Shown: positions 18,723 through 29,027 of the stretch, piece by piece
How positions within the stretch are numbered: position 1 is the first letter of the stretch
Layout: every line of letters begins with the position of its first letter
Assembly (NCBI GenBank): GCA_021804595.1
Contig: JAJZHH010000004.1
Location: 1-48,547 of the forward strand
Direction of reading: 5' to 3'
From: Pseudomonadota bacterium
Lineage (GTDB): Bacteria > Pseudomonadota > Gammaproteobacteria > Burkholderiales > Burkholderiaceae_C
Length of the DNA: 48,547 nucleotides
Made by a program: the position numbers and the translations under genes
Notes under the pieces: model-generated
Told to the model about the DNA's origin: nothing
What the model saw: the letters and a program-made list of their open reading frames with translations, nothing else
Database searches by the model: none

Positions 18723-19367
18723 CTAGTGGCTGGCGGCGTCGGCGTCGGCCGCCGGCGCGCGCGGCCGGCGCCGCAACAGCGCGTAATGCACGTCGCCGGC
18801 ATGGCTGCTGCGCTGCAAGTCCCACAATTGCGGGTCGATGCAGCGCGCGAGTTCGTCGGCGCCCGGCGCCTCGACGTAGGCCAGACCGCCGTCGTCGAGC
18901 AGGCGCGCCGCATGCGCCAGCGCGGCGCGCTGCAGCGCGTCGGCGTACGGCGGGTCGACGAACACCAGGTCGTAGCCGGCGGGGGCAGCCTGCGCGGCGA
19001 AGGCCAGTGCGTCGCGGGCATGCACCCGTGCGCCGTCGACCTGCAGCCGCGCGCAGGCCTGCGTCAGCGCGGCGGCAAGGCGGGGGTCGCGCTCGACGAG
19101 GTCGACGCGTGCAGCGCCTCGCGAAGCCGCCTCCAGGCCGAGCGCGCCGCTGCCGGCGAACAGGTCCAGGCAGCGCCAGCCGGTCAAGGCCTGGCCCAGC
19201 CAGTTGAACAGCGTTTCACGCACCCGGTCCGGCGTCGGGCGCAGTCCCGGCGCATCGGCCACCGCGAGGCGGCTGCGCTTGAGGCGGCCGCCGATGATGC
19301 GCACGCTGCCTCGCGGCTCGGCGTGATGGTGCGGGCGGGGTCGGGGTCGGGAAGAGCGTGCGGGCAT
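18723..19367 (-). CDS. rsmD: 16S rRNA (guanine966-N2)-methyltransferase
   Basis: A 214-residue class I methyltransferase acting on G966 of 16S rRNA. The family opening is [15 protein letters not shown] then [18 protein letters not shown]-binding motif I is [15 protein letters not shown] and the catalytic motif is VFVDPPY. I start at the ATG giving MPARSS; the longer open frame upstream would overlap the ftsY region. The first 17 residues are Pro/His/Arg-rich. It is divergent from ftsY, as in many proteobacteria. Confidence 0.93.
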   Translation of the reverse strand: MPARSSRPRPRPHHHAEPRGSVRIIGGRLKRSRLAVADAPGLRPTPDRVRETLFNWLGQALTGWRCLDLFAGSGALGLEAASRGAARVDLVERDPRLAAALTQACARLQVDGARVHARDALAFAAQAAPAGYDLVFVDPPYADALQRAALAHAARLLDDGGLAYVEAPGADELARCIDPQLWDLQRSSHAGDVHYALLRRRPRAPAADADAASH

Positions 19368-19506
19368 GCTGGAGCGGGCGTCGAAGTCGCCGAAACGACA
19401 GCATAGCGGCGGCGTGGCGAGATAATGGCGGTTTGCGGTCAAGCCGCTTCCGCGCCGGCTGTGCGAACGGCCCCGTCCAACAGCCGGCCAGCTCCAGGGT
19501 CCGTTC

Positions 19507-20598
19507 ATGTTCCGTTTGTTCAAGCGCAAGCCTGCTGCTCCCGAGCCGCCGCCATCGGTCGACGAGACTGCGGCGGCCCAAGCCCCGCACCACGCCGAGG
19601 TCGCCGCGCCGGTCGACGGCGGTTCCGCGGCGAAGGCCGCGCCGAGCGTGGCGCCGTCGCCGGCTGCGGTGGCCGACGCCGGCGTGGTCGACGCGCCACC
19701 GGCCGCTGGCTGGTTCGCGCGGTTGCGCAGTGGCTTGCGCCGAACCGGCGCCGGCCTGAGCGGGCTGTTCGGCGGCAGTCGCGTCGACGAGGCGCTTTAT
19801 GAGGAGCTTGAAAGCGCGCTGATCATGGCCGACGCCGGCATGCCGGCGACGCGTCACGTGCTCGAACAGCTGCGGCGCAAGGTGCGCGCCAGCGGCGCGC
19901 AAACGCCGCTGCAGGTGCGCGAACTGTTGCGCGACGTGCTCGCCGAGCTGCTCGCACCGCTGCAGAAGCCGCTCGACATCGGGCGCACGCAGCCGACCGT
20001 GATCATGATGGTCGGGGTCAACGGCGCCGGCAAGACGACCAGCATCGGCAAGCTGACGCGCCATCTGCAGCGCGCCGGCTGCAGCGTGCTGCTGGCCGCC
20101 GGCGACACCTTCCGCGCCGCGGCGCGCGAGCAGCTCGCCGCCTGGGGCGAACGCAACGCGGTGCAGGTCATCGCGCAGCAGGGGGGCGATCCGGCCGCGG
20201 TCGCGTTCGATGCGGTCGGCGCCGCGCGCGCGCGCGGCGTCGACGTCGTCATCGTCGACACCGCCGGGCGGCTGCCGACGCAGCAGCATCTGATGGAGGA
20301 GCTGAAAAAGGTGCGCCGGGTGACGGCCAAGGCGATGGACGGCGCGCCGCACGAGGTGCTGCTGGTGATCGACGCGACCAACGGCCAGAACGCGCTGGCC
20401 CAGCTGCGCGCGTTCGACGACGCGGTGCAACTGACGGGCATCATCCTGACCAAGCTCGACGGCAGCGCCAAGGGCGGGGTGATCGCGGCGATCGCGCGCG
20501 AGCGCCCGGTGCCGATCTACTTCATCGGCGTCGGCGAGTCGCTCGACGACCTGCAGGTGTTCGACGCGCAGGCCTTCGCGCGCGCGCTGCTCGACTGA
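19507..20598 (+). CDS. ftsY: Signal recognition particle receptor FtsY
   Basis: A 363-residue SRP-receptor GTPase that delivers ribosome-nascent chain complexes to the membrane. A short Ala/Pro-rich, weakly acidic N-terminal A region (about 1-75) precedes the N helical bundle and the GTPase domain: VGVNGAGKTTSIGKL (G1), DTFRAAAREQLAAW, DTAGRLPTQQ (G3) and LTKLDGSAKGG (G4/G5 region). A GATAAT box at 19421-19426 could be its -10. In E. coli ftsY is followed by ftsE, ftsX and rpoH; here rpoH follows directly. Confidence 0.96.
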   Translation: MFRLFKRKPAAPEPPPSVDETAAAQAPHHAEVAAPVDGGSAAKAAPSVAPSPAAVADAGVVDAPPAAGWFARLRSGLRRTGAGLSGLFGGSRVDEALYEELESALIMADAGMPATRHVLEQLRRKVRASGAQTPLQVRELLRDVLAELLAPLQKPLDIGRTQPTVIMMVGVNGAGKTTSIGKLTRHLQRAGCSVLLAAGDTFRAAAREQLAAWGERNAVQVIAQQGGDPAAVAFDAVGAARARGVDVVIVDTAGRLPTQQHLMEELKKVRRVTAKAMDGAPHEVLLVIDATNGQNALAQLRAFDDAVQLTGIILTKLDGSAKGGVIAAIARERPVPIYFIGVGESLDDLQVFDAQAFARALLD

Positions 20599-20618
20599 CG
20601 AGGGACCCGGAGCAGGCT

Positions 20619-20645
20619 TTAGCACTCGACGACGTAGAGTGCTAA
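20619..20645. promoter_or_regulatory. CIRCE element (HrcA operator) at the rpoH promoter
   Basis: TTAGCACTC (20619-20627), nine spacer bases GACGACGTA, then GAGTGCTAA (20637-20645): a perfect match to the CIRCE consensus bound by the heat-labile repressor HrcA. It overlaps a likely promoter, with TTAGCA as -35 and TAAAAT (20643-20648) as -10, so bound HrcA should block rpoH transcription directly. hrcA is not in this window. Confidence 0.92.
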
Positions 20646-20678
20646 AATACGCCTTGGGATAGACGGAGGAGTATGTAG

Positions 20679-21602
20679 ATGGCCGACACGAGCGTTCTCA
20701 GCCTTCCGGTGGCGTCGCGCAAGCAGCCGGCGCCGTCGTTCGCGGTAGCCTTTCCGGCCCAGGTGCCGAGCCTGGGCAACCTCGATGCCTACATCGCCGC
20801 GGTCAACCGCATGCCGATGCTCACGCTCGACGACGAGCGCGCGCTGGCGCAGGCCTGGCGCGAGCAGCAGGATCGCGACGCCGCCGGGCGGCTGGTCATG
20901 TCGCACTTGCGCGTGGTTGTTTCGGTGGCGCGCAACTACCTCGGCTACGGGCTGCCGCATGCCGACCTGATCCAGGAAGGCAATGTCGGGCTGATGAAGG
21001 CGGTGCGCCGCTTCGACCCGGCGCAGGGCGTGCGCCTGGTCAGCTACGCGCTGCACTGGATCAAGGCGGAAATCCACGAATACATCCTGCGCAACTGGCG
21101 TCTGGTCAAGGTGGCGACGACCAAGGCGCAGCGCAAGCTGTTTTTCAATCTGCGCTCGATGAAGCAGGGCTTCGACGGCTTCCACGACGCCGAGATCGAC
21201 GCGGTGGCGCGCAAGCTCGACGTCAAGCGCAGCGACGTGATCGAAATGGAGCAGCGCATGAGCGGCGCCGACATTGCGCTGCAACCGGTCGGCGACGACG
21301 GCGGCGACGCGTTCGGCCCGATCGCCTACCTGTCGGCGCGCGCCGACGAGCCCGACGCGATGCTCGAAGCGCGGGCGCAGGAACGCCTGCAGCGCCAGGG
21401 GCTGGAGCAGGCGCTGGGCGAACTCGATGCGCGCAGCCGGCGCATCGTCGAGCAGCGCTGGCTGGCGGTCAACGACGACGGCAGCGGCGGCAAGACGCTG
21501 CACGAACTGGCCGCCGAATACGGCGTGTCGGCCGAGCGTATCCGCCAGATCGAAACGCAGGCGATGAAGAAGATGCGTCGCAGCCTCGCGGCCTACAGCT
21601 GA
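20679..21602 (+). CDS. rpoH: RNA polymerase heat-shock sigma factor sigma-32
   Basis: A 307-residue sigma factor directing heat-shock transcription. Region 2 includes LIQEGNVGLMKAVRRFDP and YALHWIKAEIHEYIL; the RpoH box QRKLFFNLR sits at residues 151-159; region 4 contains LHELAAEYGVSAERIRQIE. A GGAGGAG ribosome-binding site lies seven bases before the ATG at 20679. An ATG-TAG pair occupies the six bases directly before the start, in the same frame. Control by the CIRCE element upstream would put sigma-32 synthesis under HrcA, linking the two heat-shock circuits. Confidence 0.97.
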   Translation: MADTSVLSLPVASRKQPAPSFAVAFPAQVPSLGNLDAYIAAVNRMPMLTLDDERALAQAWREQQDRDAAGRLVMSHLRVVVSVARNYLGYGLPHADLIQEGNVGLMKAVRRFDPAQGVRLVSYALHWIKAEIHEYILRNWRLVKVATTKAQRKLFFNLRSMKQGFDGFHDAEIDAVARKLDVKRSDVIEMEQRMSGADIALQPVGDDGGDAFGPIAYLSARADEPDAMLEARAQERLQRQGLEQALGELDARSRRIVEQRWLAVNDDGSGGKTLHELAAEYGVSAERIRQIETQAMKKMRRSLAAYS

Positions 21603-21675
21603 AGCGGACCGCCACCGACTGGCGACGGGGTTTCGCGCCCGCGCGCAAGCGGGAAAGCGAGATCGTGGAAATTAC

Positions 21676-21693
21676 TGTACACCGTTTAGTACA
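21676..21693. promoter_or_regulatory. Candidate operator upstream of the SCP2-like gene
   Basis: TGTAC (21676-21680) and GTACA (21689-21693) flank eight bases (ACCGTTTA), within a locally AT-richer stretch. A possible -10, CATACT, lies at 21702-21707, so the repeat would cover the -35 region. This looks like a TetR-type site, but no such regulator is adjacent. Confidence 0.45.
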
Positions 21694-21766
21694 TCTGAAC
21701 GCATACTCCTCGCGCTGAGCGGGCGGCGCCGCCGCCCTCAGCCGCGCCAACCGAGGAGTTTCGTCG

Positions 21767-22303
21767 ATGTCCGTTTCAAATCCCCCCCGTTTGTTTGCCC
21801 GCGTCGCCATCGCGCTGGCCGTCGCCGGCGCGCCGCTGGCGGCCTCGGCTGCGGCGCCGGCGCTGATGTCGCCGGCATGGACCAGCGCATTTTGCAGCGC
21901 GTGGAACGCGACGCCGCAGCTGACCCAGGGCCTGTCCGGCGAATGGCTGCACGACGACAAGGGGCGCGGCTACAAGATCGTCGAGATGTACCGCGACGAT
22001 TGCGGCAGCGCCGGCGTCGTCGAGCTGAAGATCGTGCCCAGGGACGGCAAGGCGTACTGCAGCTACGGCGGCGTGCCGCAGGCTGCGCCCGATTTCGCGG
22101 TCGACTTCCTGATGCACGCGAAAACCGCGGACTGGGAAGCGATGGGTCGCGGCGACCCGGGGCCGATGTGGGCGATGATGAGCGGCAAGCTGCAGTTCCA
22201 GGGCCCGAAGCTGGTCGCGATGCGCGCGATCAAGCCTTTCGCCAGCTTCCTGCAACTGGTCGGCAAGGTCGATTACGACGCGAAGACCTGCCCGGCGCGA
22301 TAG
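21767..22303 (+). CDS. Exported SCP2-like (sterol carrier domain) protein
   Basis: A 178-residue protein of unknown role. The N-terminus is a signal peptide (Arg8/Arg12, hydrophobic 13-27, cleavage likely after ASA near residue 28). Residues about 85-170 resemble the SCP2 lipid-binding fold: a DFAVDFLMHAKTADWEAMGRG segment (22090-22152), then DPGPMWAMMSGKLQFQG, the usual D-P-x-x-A-x-x-x-G-K-L pattern. Four cysteines (43, 79, 98, 175) fit two periplasmic disulfides. It could bind a hydrophobic ligand in the periplasm. It stands between rpoH and convergent rng, with its own candidate operator. The SCP2 assignment is from pattern memory only. Confidence 0.7.
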   Translation: MSVSNPPRLFARVAIALAVAGAPLAASAAAPALMSPAWTSAFCSAWNATPQLTQGLSGEWLHDDKGRGYKIVEMYRDDCGSAGVVELKIVPRDGKAYCSYGGVPQAAPDFAVDFLMHAKTADWEAMGRGDPGPMWAMMSGKLQFQGPKLVAMRAIKPFASFLQLVGKVDYDAKTCPAR

Positions 22304-22319
22304 CCGCCGCGCGGCCGCA

Positions 22320-23804
22320 TCACAGCAGCACGATGTCGAACTGGTGCGGGGCGTAGCCGGCCTCGACGCGCAGCGCGATCGGCTTGCCGATGAAGTCCGA
22401 CAGCTCGGCCAGGTGCGCGCTTTCCTCCTCGAGCAGCAGGTCGATGACCGCGTTGGAGGCGACGATGCGGAACTCGCGGGGGTTGAACTGCTTGGCCTCG
22501 CGCAGGATTTCGCGCAGGATGTCGTAGCAGGTCGTGCGCGCGGTCTTGATCTGGCCGCGACCGTCGCAGGTCGGACACGCCTCGCACAGCAGGTGGGCCA
22601 GCGACTCGCGGGTGCGCTTGCGCGTCATCTCGACCAGGCCGAGCTGGGAAAAGCCGTTGACCGACACGCGCACGCGGTCGCGGCTCAGCGACTTCTTCAG
22701 CTCGTCGAGCACCGCAGTGCGGTGCGCGGCGCCGTGCATGTCGATGAAGTCGAGCAGGATGATGCCGCCGAGGTTGCGCAGCCGCAATTGCCGCGCGATG
22801 GCCTGCGCTGCCTCGAGGTTGGTCTTGAAGATGGTCTCATCGAAATTGCGCGCGCCGACGTAACCGCCGGTGTTGACGTCGATCGTCGTCATCGCCTCGG
22901 TCTGGTCGATGATCAGGTAGCCGCCCGACTTCAGCTCGACGCGGCGGCCCAGCGCACGCTCGATTTCGGCGTCGACGTTGTACAGCTCGAACAGCGGGCG
23001 CTCGCCGCGGTACAGCTGCAGCCGTTCGACGACGCCGGGCATGTATTCGGTGGCGAACGCGAGCAGCTTGTCGTGGTTCTCGCGTGAATCGACCTGGATC
23101 AGCCGCGTCGAATCGGTGACCAGATCGCGCAGCACGCGCTGCGCCAGGCTCAGCTCCTGGTACAGCAGCGCCGGCGCCTGCGCGTCGCGCTTGCGGCGTT
23201 CGATCGCGGCCCAGGTCTTGCGCAGATAGGCGATGTCGTCGCGCAACTCGGCGTCGTCGGCATCCTCGGCGTTGGTGCGCACGATGAAGCCGACGCTGCC
23301 GCCGGCATCGTGCTGGCGCGCCAGTTCGCCCAGACGCTGGCGCAGGCTGTCGCGCAGCGCCGGGTCGTCGATCTTCTGCGACACGCCGATGTGGTCGTCC
23401 TGCGGCAGGTGCACGAGCAGGCGGCCGGCCAGGCTGATCTGCGTCGACAGCCGCGCCCCCTTGGCGCCGATCGGGTCCTTGATCACCTGCACCAGCAGTG
23501 GCTGGCCCTCGAACACCAGCTTCTCGATCGGCAGCACGGCCTGGCGCTCGGCGCCGAGCATGCGCTGCCACAGATCGGCCACGTGCAGGAACGCGGCGCG
23601 CTCCAGCCCGATGTCGATGAACGCCGATTGCATGCCGGGCAGCACGCGAACGACGCGGCCGAGGTAGACGTTGCCGGCCAGCCCGCGCTCGAGCGTTCGC
23701 TCGATGTGGATTTCCTGTACCGCGGCCTGCGCGATCAGCGCGACCCGCGTCTCCTGCGGCGTGATGTTGATCAGCAGGTCTTCCTGCGTGCCCTGGGCGT
23801 GCAT
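22320..23804 (-). CDS. rng: Ribonuclease G
   Basis: A 494-residue endoribonuclease that matures the 5' end of 16S rRNA and cuts some mRNAs; length matches E. coli RNase G (489) and it lacks the long scaffold tail of RNase E. An S1 domain lies near residues 35-125 (GNVYLGRVVRVLPGMQSAF). The catalytic acidic residues are in GYLIIDQTEAMTTIDVNTGG and IILLDFIDM, and the zinc-link is CPTCDGRG. Its start overlaps the maf stop by one base, and the maf-rng pair is conserved across beta- and gammaproteobacteria. Confidence 0.95.
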   Translation of the reverse strand: MHAQGTQEDLLINITPQETRVALIAQAAVQEIHIERTLERGLAGNVYLGRVVRVLPGMQSAFIDIGLERAAFLHVADLWQRMLGAERQAVLPIEKLVFEGQPLLVQVIKDPIGAKGARLSTQISLAGRLLVHLPQDDHIGVSQKIDDPALRDSLRQRLGELARQHDAGGSVGFIVRTNAEDADDAELRDDIAYLRKTWAAIERRKRDAQAPALLYQELSLAQRVLRDLVTDSTRLIQVDSRENHDKLLAFATEYMPGVVERLQLYRGERPLFELYNVDAEIERALGRRVELKSGGYLIIDQTEAMTTIDVNTGGYVGARNFDETIFKTNLEAAQAIARQLRLRNLGGIILLDFIDMHGAAHRTAVLDELKKSLSRDRVRVSVNGFSQLGLVEMTRKRTRESLAHLLCEACPTCDGRGQIKTARTTCYDILREILREAKQFNPREFRIVASNAVIDLLLEEESAHLAELSDFIGKPIALRVEAGYAPHQFDIVLL

Positions 23805-24409
23805 CACAGCGCTCCAGCGTCGCGCAGCAGCGCGGCGGTTTCGAACAGCGGCAACCCCATGATGCCCGAGTAGCTGCCGCTGATGTGCTCGATGAACGCC
23901 GCCGCACGCCCCTGCACCGCGTAGCCGCCGGCCTTGCCGCGCGGCTCGCCGCTGGCCACGTAGCCGGCCAGCGCGGCCGCGTCGAGCGCGGCCATGCGCA
24001 CGCGGCTGACGCTCAGCGCCTGCGTGACGCGATCGCCGTCGGCCACCGCGACGGCCGTCAGCACACGGTGGCTGGTGCCGGCCAGCGCGCGCAGCATCGC
24101 CAGCGCATCGGCGTCGTCGACCGGTTTGCCGAGCAGCCGCCGGCCCAGCGCGACCGTGGTGTCGGCGCACAGCACGACGCCGGCGGGCAGGCCGCGACGA
24201 TGCAGGCGCTGTCGCGCGGCGTGCAACTTGAGCGCGGTGACGCGCTGCACGTAGTGCGGCGCGGCCTCGCCGCGCAGCGGGCGTTCGAGCGCCTCGGCGT
24301 CTTCGTCGGCGGCGGGCTCCAGCGGCGCGAAGGCCACGCCGAGTTGGCGCAGCAGTTCAGCACGACGCGGGCTCGACGACGCGAGATAAACGATTTTGTT
24401 TGACGACAT
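23804..24409 (-). CDS. maf: Maf-family nucleoside triphosphate pyrophosphatase (YhdE type)
   Basis: A 201-residue house-cleaning enzyme that hydrolyses dTTP, UTP or modified pyrimidine nucleotides to monophosphates. It begins with [18 protein letters not shown], the Maf signature; the metal and substrate residues sit in [16 protein letters not shown], and [19 protein letters not shown] plus [11 protein letters not shown] close the active site. It is coupled to rng downstream. The region 24410-24529 to uup is divergent. Confidence 0.94.
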   Translation of the reverse strand: MSSNKIVYLASSSPRRAELLRQLGVAFAPLEPAADEDAEALERPLRGEAAPHYVQRVTALKLHAARQRLHRRGLPAGVVLCADTTVALGRRLLGKPVDDADALAMLRALAGTSHRVLTAVAVADGDRVTQALSVSRVRMAALDAAALAGYVASGEPRGKAGGYAVQGRAAAFIEHISGSYSGIMGLPLFETAALLRDAGAL

Positions 24410-24529
24410 GAGGGCACGACGCAGGATGAATGACGATCATACCGGCGTGTTGAAGTCCAGGTTGGATCCGGCAAGCTCCACGCGACCGTCTCCAATGACG
24501 GAAAATGCCGGTTTCACGAGCCCATCACG

Positions 24530-26392
<1,863 letters not shown>

Positions 26393-26412
26393 GGCGGGGT
26401 GGGGCGCTGCGT

Positions 26413-26880
26413 TCAGGCGCGGTGGTAGGGGTGGCCGATCAGCAGCGTGTGCGCGCGGTACAGCGCTTCGGCCAGCAGCACGCGCGCCAGCCCGTGCGGC
26501 AAGGTCAGGTCCGACAGCCGCAGCTTCGCATCGGCGCTGTCCTTCAGCCGCGGCGCCAGGCCGTCGGCGCCGCCGATCAGCAGCGCGACGTCACGGCCGT
26601 CCTCGCGCCAGCGCTGCAACTCGCGCGCCAGCGAGGTCGACGTATGGCGCTGGCCGTGCTCGTCGAGCACGACGCGGCGGCAAGCGGGCGGCAGCGCCGC
26701 TTCGATGCGCTGCGCTTCACGCTCCATCGCCGCGTCGGCCGAAATGCCGCCGCGAGCTTCGGGGCGGACTTCGCGCAATTGCAGCGGCATGTCCGGCGGC
26801 AGCCGCTTCGCGTACTCGTGCCAGGCCTCGTCGACCCAGCGCGGCATGCGCTGGCCGACCGCGACCAGCCAGAGCTTCAC
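26413..26880 (-). CDS. rlmH: 23S rRNA (pseudouridine1915-N3)-methyltransferase
   Basis: A 155-residue SPOUT methyltransferase that methylates pseudouridine 1915 of assembled 70S ribosomes. The start is GTG at 26880 (KLWLVAVGQRMP follows), overlapping the rsfS stop by four bases. Conserved SPOUT elements are LLIGGADGLAPRL and the C-terminal LPHGLARVLLAEALYRA with the final GHPYHR. Full length matches the family (155-156). It is coupled to rsfS, the usual partner. Confidence 0.95.
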   Translation of the reverse strand: MKLWLVAVGQRMPRWVDEAWHEYAKRLPPDMPLQLREVRPEARGGISADAAMEREAQRIEAALPPACRRVVLDEHGQRHTSTSLARELQRWREDGRDVALLIGGADGLAPRLKDSADAKLRLSDLTLPHGLARVLLAEALYRAHTLLIGHPYHRA

Positions 26881-27467
26881 GCCCGGCGCGCGCGCGGCGT
26901 CGCGGTCGCCTTCGTCGTCGCCACGGTCGCCTTCGTCGTCGCGGCGGCTCTCTTCGTCGCGGCGGTCTTTGCCGGCGCCCGCTTCACCGCGGCTTTTTTC
27001 GCCGCCACCTTCGTTGTCGCAACCTTCTTCGCCGCGACCTTCTTCGTCGCGACCTTCTTCGTCGCGACCTTCTTCGCCGCTCCGGCCTTCGGTGCGGCCT
27101 GCACCGCGCCGTCCGCCGCGGCCACCGGCCGTTTCAGGTGCACGGTGCGACCGCCCCAGATGTCTTCGAGCCGGTAATAGGCCCGAATCATCGGTTGCAT
27201 GATGTGCACGACCGCGTCGCCGCAATCGACCAGCACCCATTCGCCGCTGGCGTCGCCTTCGGCGTTGCGCACTTCGCCGCCGGCGGCCTTGACTCGATCG
27301 CGCACGCTGGCGGCCAGCGCGCGTGTCTGACGGTTCGAAGATCCGCTGGCGACGATGACGCGGTCGAACAGGCTGGTCAGAGCCTCGGTGTTGAACACCT
27401 GGATGTCTTGCGCCTTGACGTCCTCGAGGGCGTCGACGATGGTGCGTTGCAGCTTACGAATGTCCAT
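26877..27467 (-). CDS. rsfS: Ribosome silencing factor RsfS with long basic tail
   Basis: RsfS binds uL14 on the large subunit and prevents subunit joining in stationary phase. Residues 1-113 are the normal domain: DALEDVKAQDIQVFNT, VIVASGSSNRQTRALA, GEWVLVDCGDAVVHIMQP and YYRLEDIWG. An unusual tail of about 80 residues follows (114-196), built from Ala, Lys, Thr and Val with repeats of the type KKVAT, and encoded partly by a 15-base tandem repeat. Most RsfS proteins are about 105-130 residues. The tail resembles histone H1-like bacterial sequences and may add RNA affinity; this is inference. The start overlaps nadD by 14 bases. Confidence 0.93.
   Translation of the reverse strand: MDIRKLQRTIVDALEDVKAQDIQVFNTEALTSLFDRVIVASGSSNRQTRALAASVRDRVKAAGGEVRNAEGDASGEWVLVDCGDAVVHIMQPMIRAYYRLEDIWGGRTVHLKRPVAAADGAVQAAPKAGAAKKVATKKVATKKVAAKKVATTKVAAKKAAVKRAPAKTAATKRAAATTKATVATTKATATPRARRA
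27001..27075 (-). repeat. 15-base tandem repeat in rsfS tail
   Basis: Five units of 15 bases (plus-strand form GTCGCGACCTTCTTC; two units exact, others with one to three changes) encode the KKVAT-like repeats of the RsfS tail. Confidence 0.85.
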
Positions 27468-28086
27468 GCAGCTTGCGGTTGGTCGAGTAGAGATGATGGT
27501 GCTCAATATAGCGCGCGACGGCCTCGGGCACGAGCGCGCGCAGCGCATCGCCGTGGGCGGCGCGCGCCGCGGTAGCCGACAGCGGCATCGGCGTCATCGG
27601 CAGCGCGTGCAGCGCGTGGCCGGCGCGCGTCAGTGCGGCGACCAGTTCGGCGTCGGCGCGCAGCGGATGGCCCGGCCTCGGCGCGGCGGCGAGGTCGACC
27701 GCGGCGACGATGTGTTCCCAGTCGCGCCAGCTGGTCAGATTGGACAGCTGGTCGGCGCCGACGATCAGTGTGAACGCGCAGTCGGGGTGGCGTCGCTGCA
27801 AGTCGCGCACGGTGTCGATCGTGTAGCTCGGCCCGGCGCGCTCGAGTTCGACGGTGCAGATGTCCAGCCCCGGCACGTCGGCGATCAGCCGTTCGAGCAT
27901 CTGCCGCCGCTGCCCGGCATCGGCCTGCAGCGGCGCGCGCTGCCACGGCTGGCCGGCCGGGATCAGCCAGACGGCGTCGAGCGGCAGCGCGCGCAACGCG
28001 CTGCGCGCGAGTTCAAGGTGGGCGCGGTGCGGCGGGTCGAAACTGCCGCCGAGCAGGCCGATGCGCGCGGCGGGCGTCGTCATCAT
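27454..28086 (-). CDS. nadD: Nicotinate-nucleotide adenylyltransferase
   Basis: A 210-residue enzyme that makes nicotinate adenine dinucleotide from nicotinate mononucleotide and ATP in NAD synthesis. The nucleotidyltransferase motif is GLLGGSFDPPHRAHLELA; FTLIVGADQLSNLTSWRDW and the C-terminal MPLSATAAR (the SxTxxR-like motif) follow. Two ATGs in a row (28086, 28083) may start it. It is first in the coupled nadD-rsfS-rlmH run, an order widely conserved, and lies 10 bases after hemF on the same strand. Confidence 0.95.
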   Translation of the reverse strand: MMTTPAARIGLLGGSFDPPHRAHLELARSALRALPLDAVWLIPAGQPWQRAPLQADAGQRRQMLERLIADVPGLDICTVELERAGPSYTIDTVRDLQRRHPDCAFTLIVGADQLSNLTSWRDWEHIVAAVDLAAAPRPGHPLRADAELVAALTRAGHALHALPMTPMPLSATAARAAHGDALRALVPEAVARYIEHHHLYSTNRKLHGHS

Positions 28087-28096
28087 GTCGCGGCGC

Positions 28097-29008
28097 TCAG
28101 GCGGCCCAGTCCCGCGGTGGCAGGAAGTCGGTGTACAGCGCCGCCTCGGCGCTGCCCGGCTCGGGCGCCCAATCGTAGCGCCATGCCGCCTGCGGCGGCA
28201 TCGACATCAGAATCGATTCGGTGCGGCCGCCCGATTGCAGTCCGAACAGCGTACCGCGATCCCACACCAGGTTGAACTCGACGTAGCGACCGCGGCGCAG
28301 CGACTGGAACGCGCGTTCGCGCTCGCCCCACGGCTCGTCGCGCCGACGCTGCACGATCGGCAGGTAGGCATCGAGGAAGGCGTCGCCGGTCGCTCGCATC
28401 AGCGCGAAGCCGCGCTCGAAGCCGCCTTCGGCGAAGTCGTCGAAGAAGATGCCGCCGATGCCGCGCGCTTCGCCGCGGTGCTTCAGGAAAAAATACTCGT
28501 CGCACCAACGCTTGAAGCGCGGGTAGTAGGCCTCGTCGACCGCGTCGAGCGCACGCTTGCAGGTGGTGTGGAAGTGCACCGCGTCGTCGACCCGGCCGTA
28601 GTAAGGGGTCAGGTCCATGCCGCCGCCGAACCAGGTCACCGGTTCGCGTGTGGCCGGTTGCGCCGCGAGCATGCGCACGTTCATGTGCACCGTCGGCACG
28701 TGCGGGTTGCGCGGATGCAGCACCAGCGACACGCCCATCGCCTCGAACGGCGCCCCGGCCAGTTCGGGACGGTGCTGGGTGGCCGACGGCGGCAGGCGCG
28801 CGCCGCGCACCGCGGAGAAATTGCAGCCGCCGCGCTCGAACAGCGCGCCGTCCTCGATCACGCTGCTGGCGCCGTCGCCTTGCAGCGCCGATTCCGGCGG
28901 GCGCGTCCACGCGTCACGGCGGAAGCGGGCGCCGCCGTCGGCGGTCTCGAGGGCGTCGAGGATGCGGGCTTGCAAGCCCAGCAGATAGTCGCGGACCTCG
29001 TTTTGCAT
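28097..29008 (-). CDS. hemF: Oxygen-dependent coproporphyrinogen III oxidase
   Basis: A 303-residue enzyme decarboxylating coproporphyrinogen III to protoporphyrinogen IX with O2 in haem synthesis. Conserved stretches include [43 protein letters not shown] and [20 protein letters not shown]. The ATG start gives the standard length; longer open sequence upstream belongs to mltD. It lies 19 bases after mltD and 10 bases before nadD. The gene implies aerobic haem synthesis. Confidence 0.96.
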   Translation of the reverse strand: MQNEVRDYLLGLQARILDALETADGGARFRRDAWTRPPESALQGDGASSVIEDGALFERGGCNFSAVRGARLPPSATQHRPELAGAPFEAMGVSLVLHPRNPHVPTVHMNVRMLAAQPATREPVTWFGGGMDLTPYYGRVDDAVHFHTTCKRALDAVDEAYYPRFKRWCDEYFFLKHRGEARGIGGIFFDDFAEGGFERGFALMRATGDAFLDAYLPIVQRRRDEPWGERERAFQSLRRGRYVEFNLVWDRGTLFGLQSGGRTESILMSMPPQAAWRYDWAPEPGSAEAALYTDFLPPRDWAA

Positions 29009-29027
29009 GGACGACGTCTCCGTGGTC

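Noticed and set aside
21625-21660. Terminator hairpin after rpoH (CCCGC/GCGGG)
   Set aside because: Only five base pairs, no T-tract, and similar pairs occur by chance in this composition.
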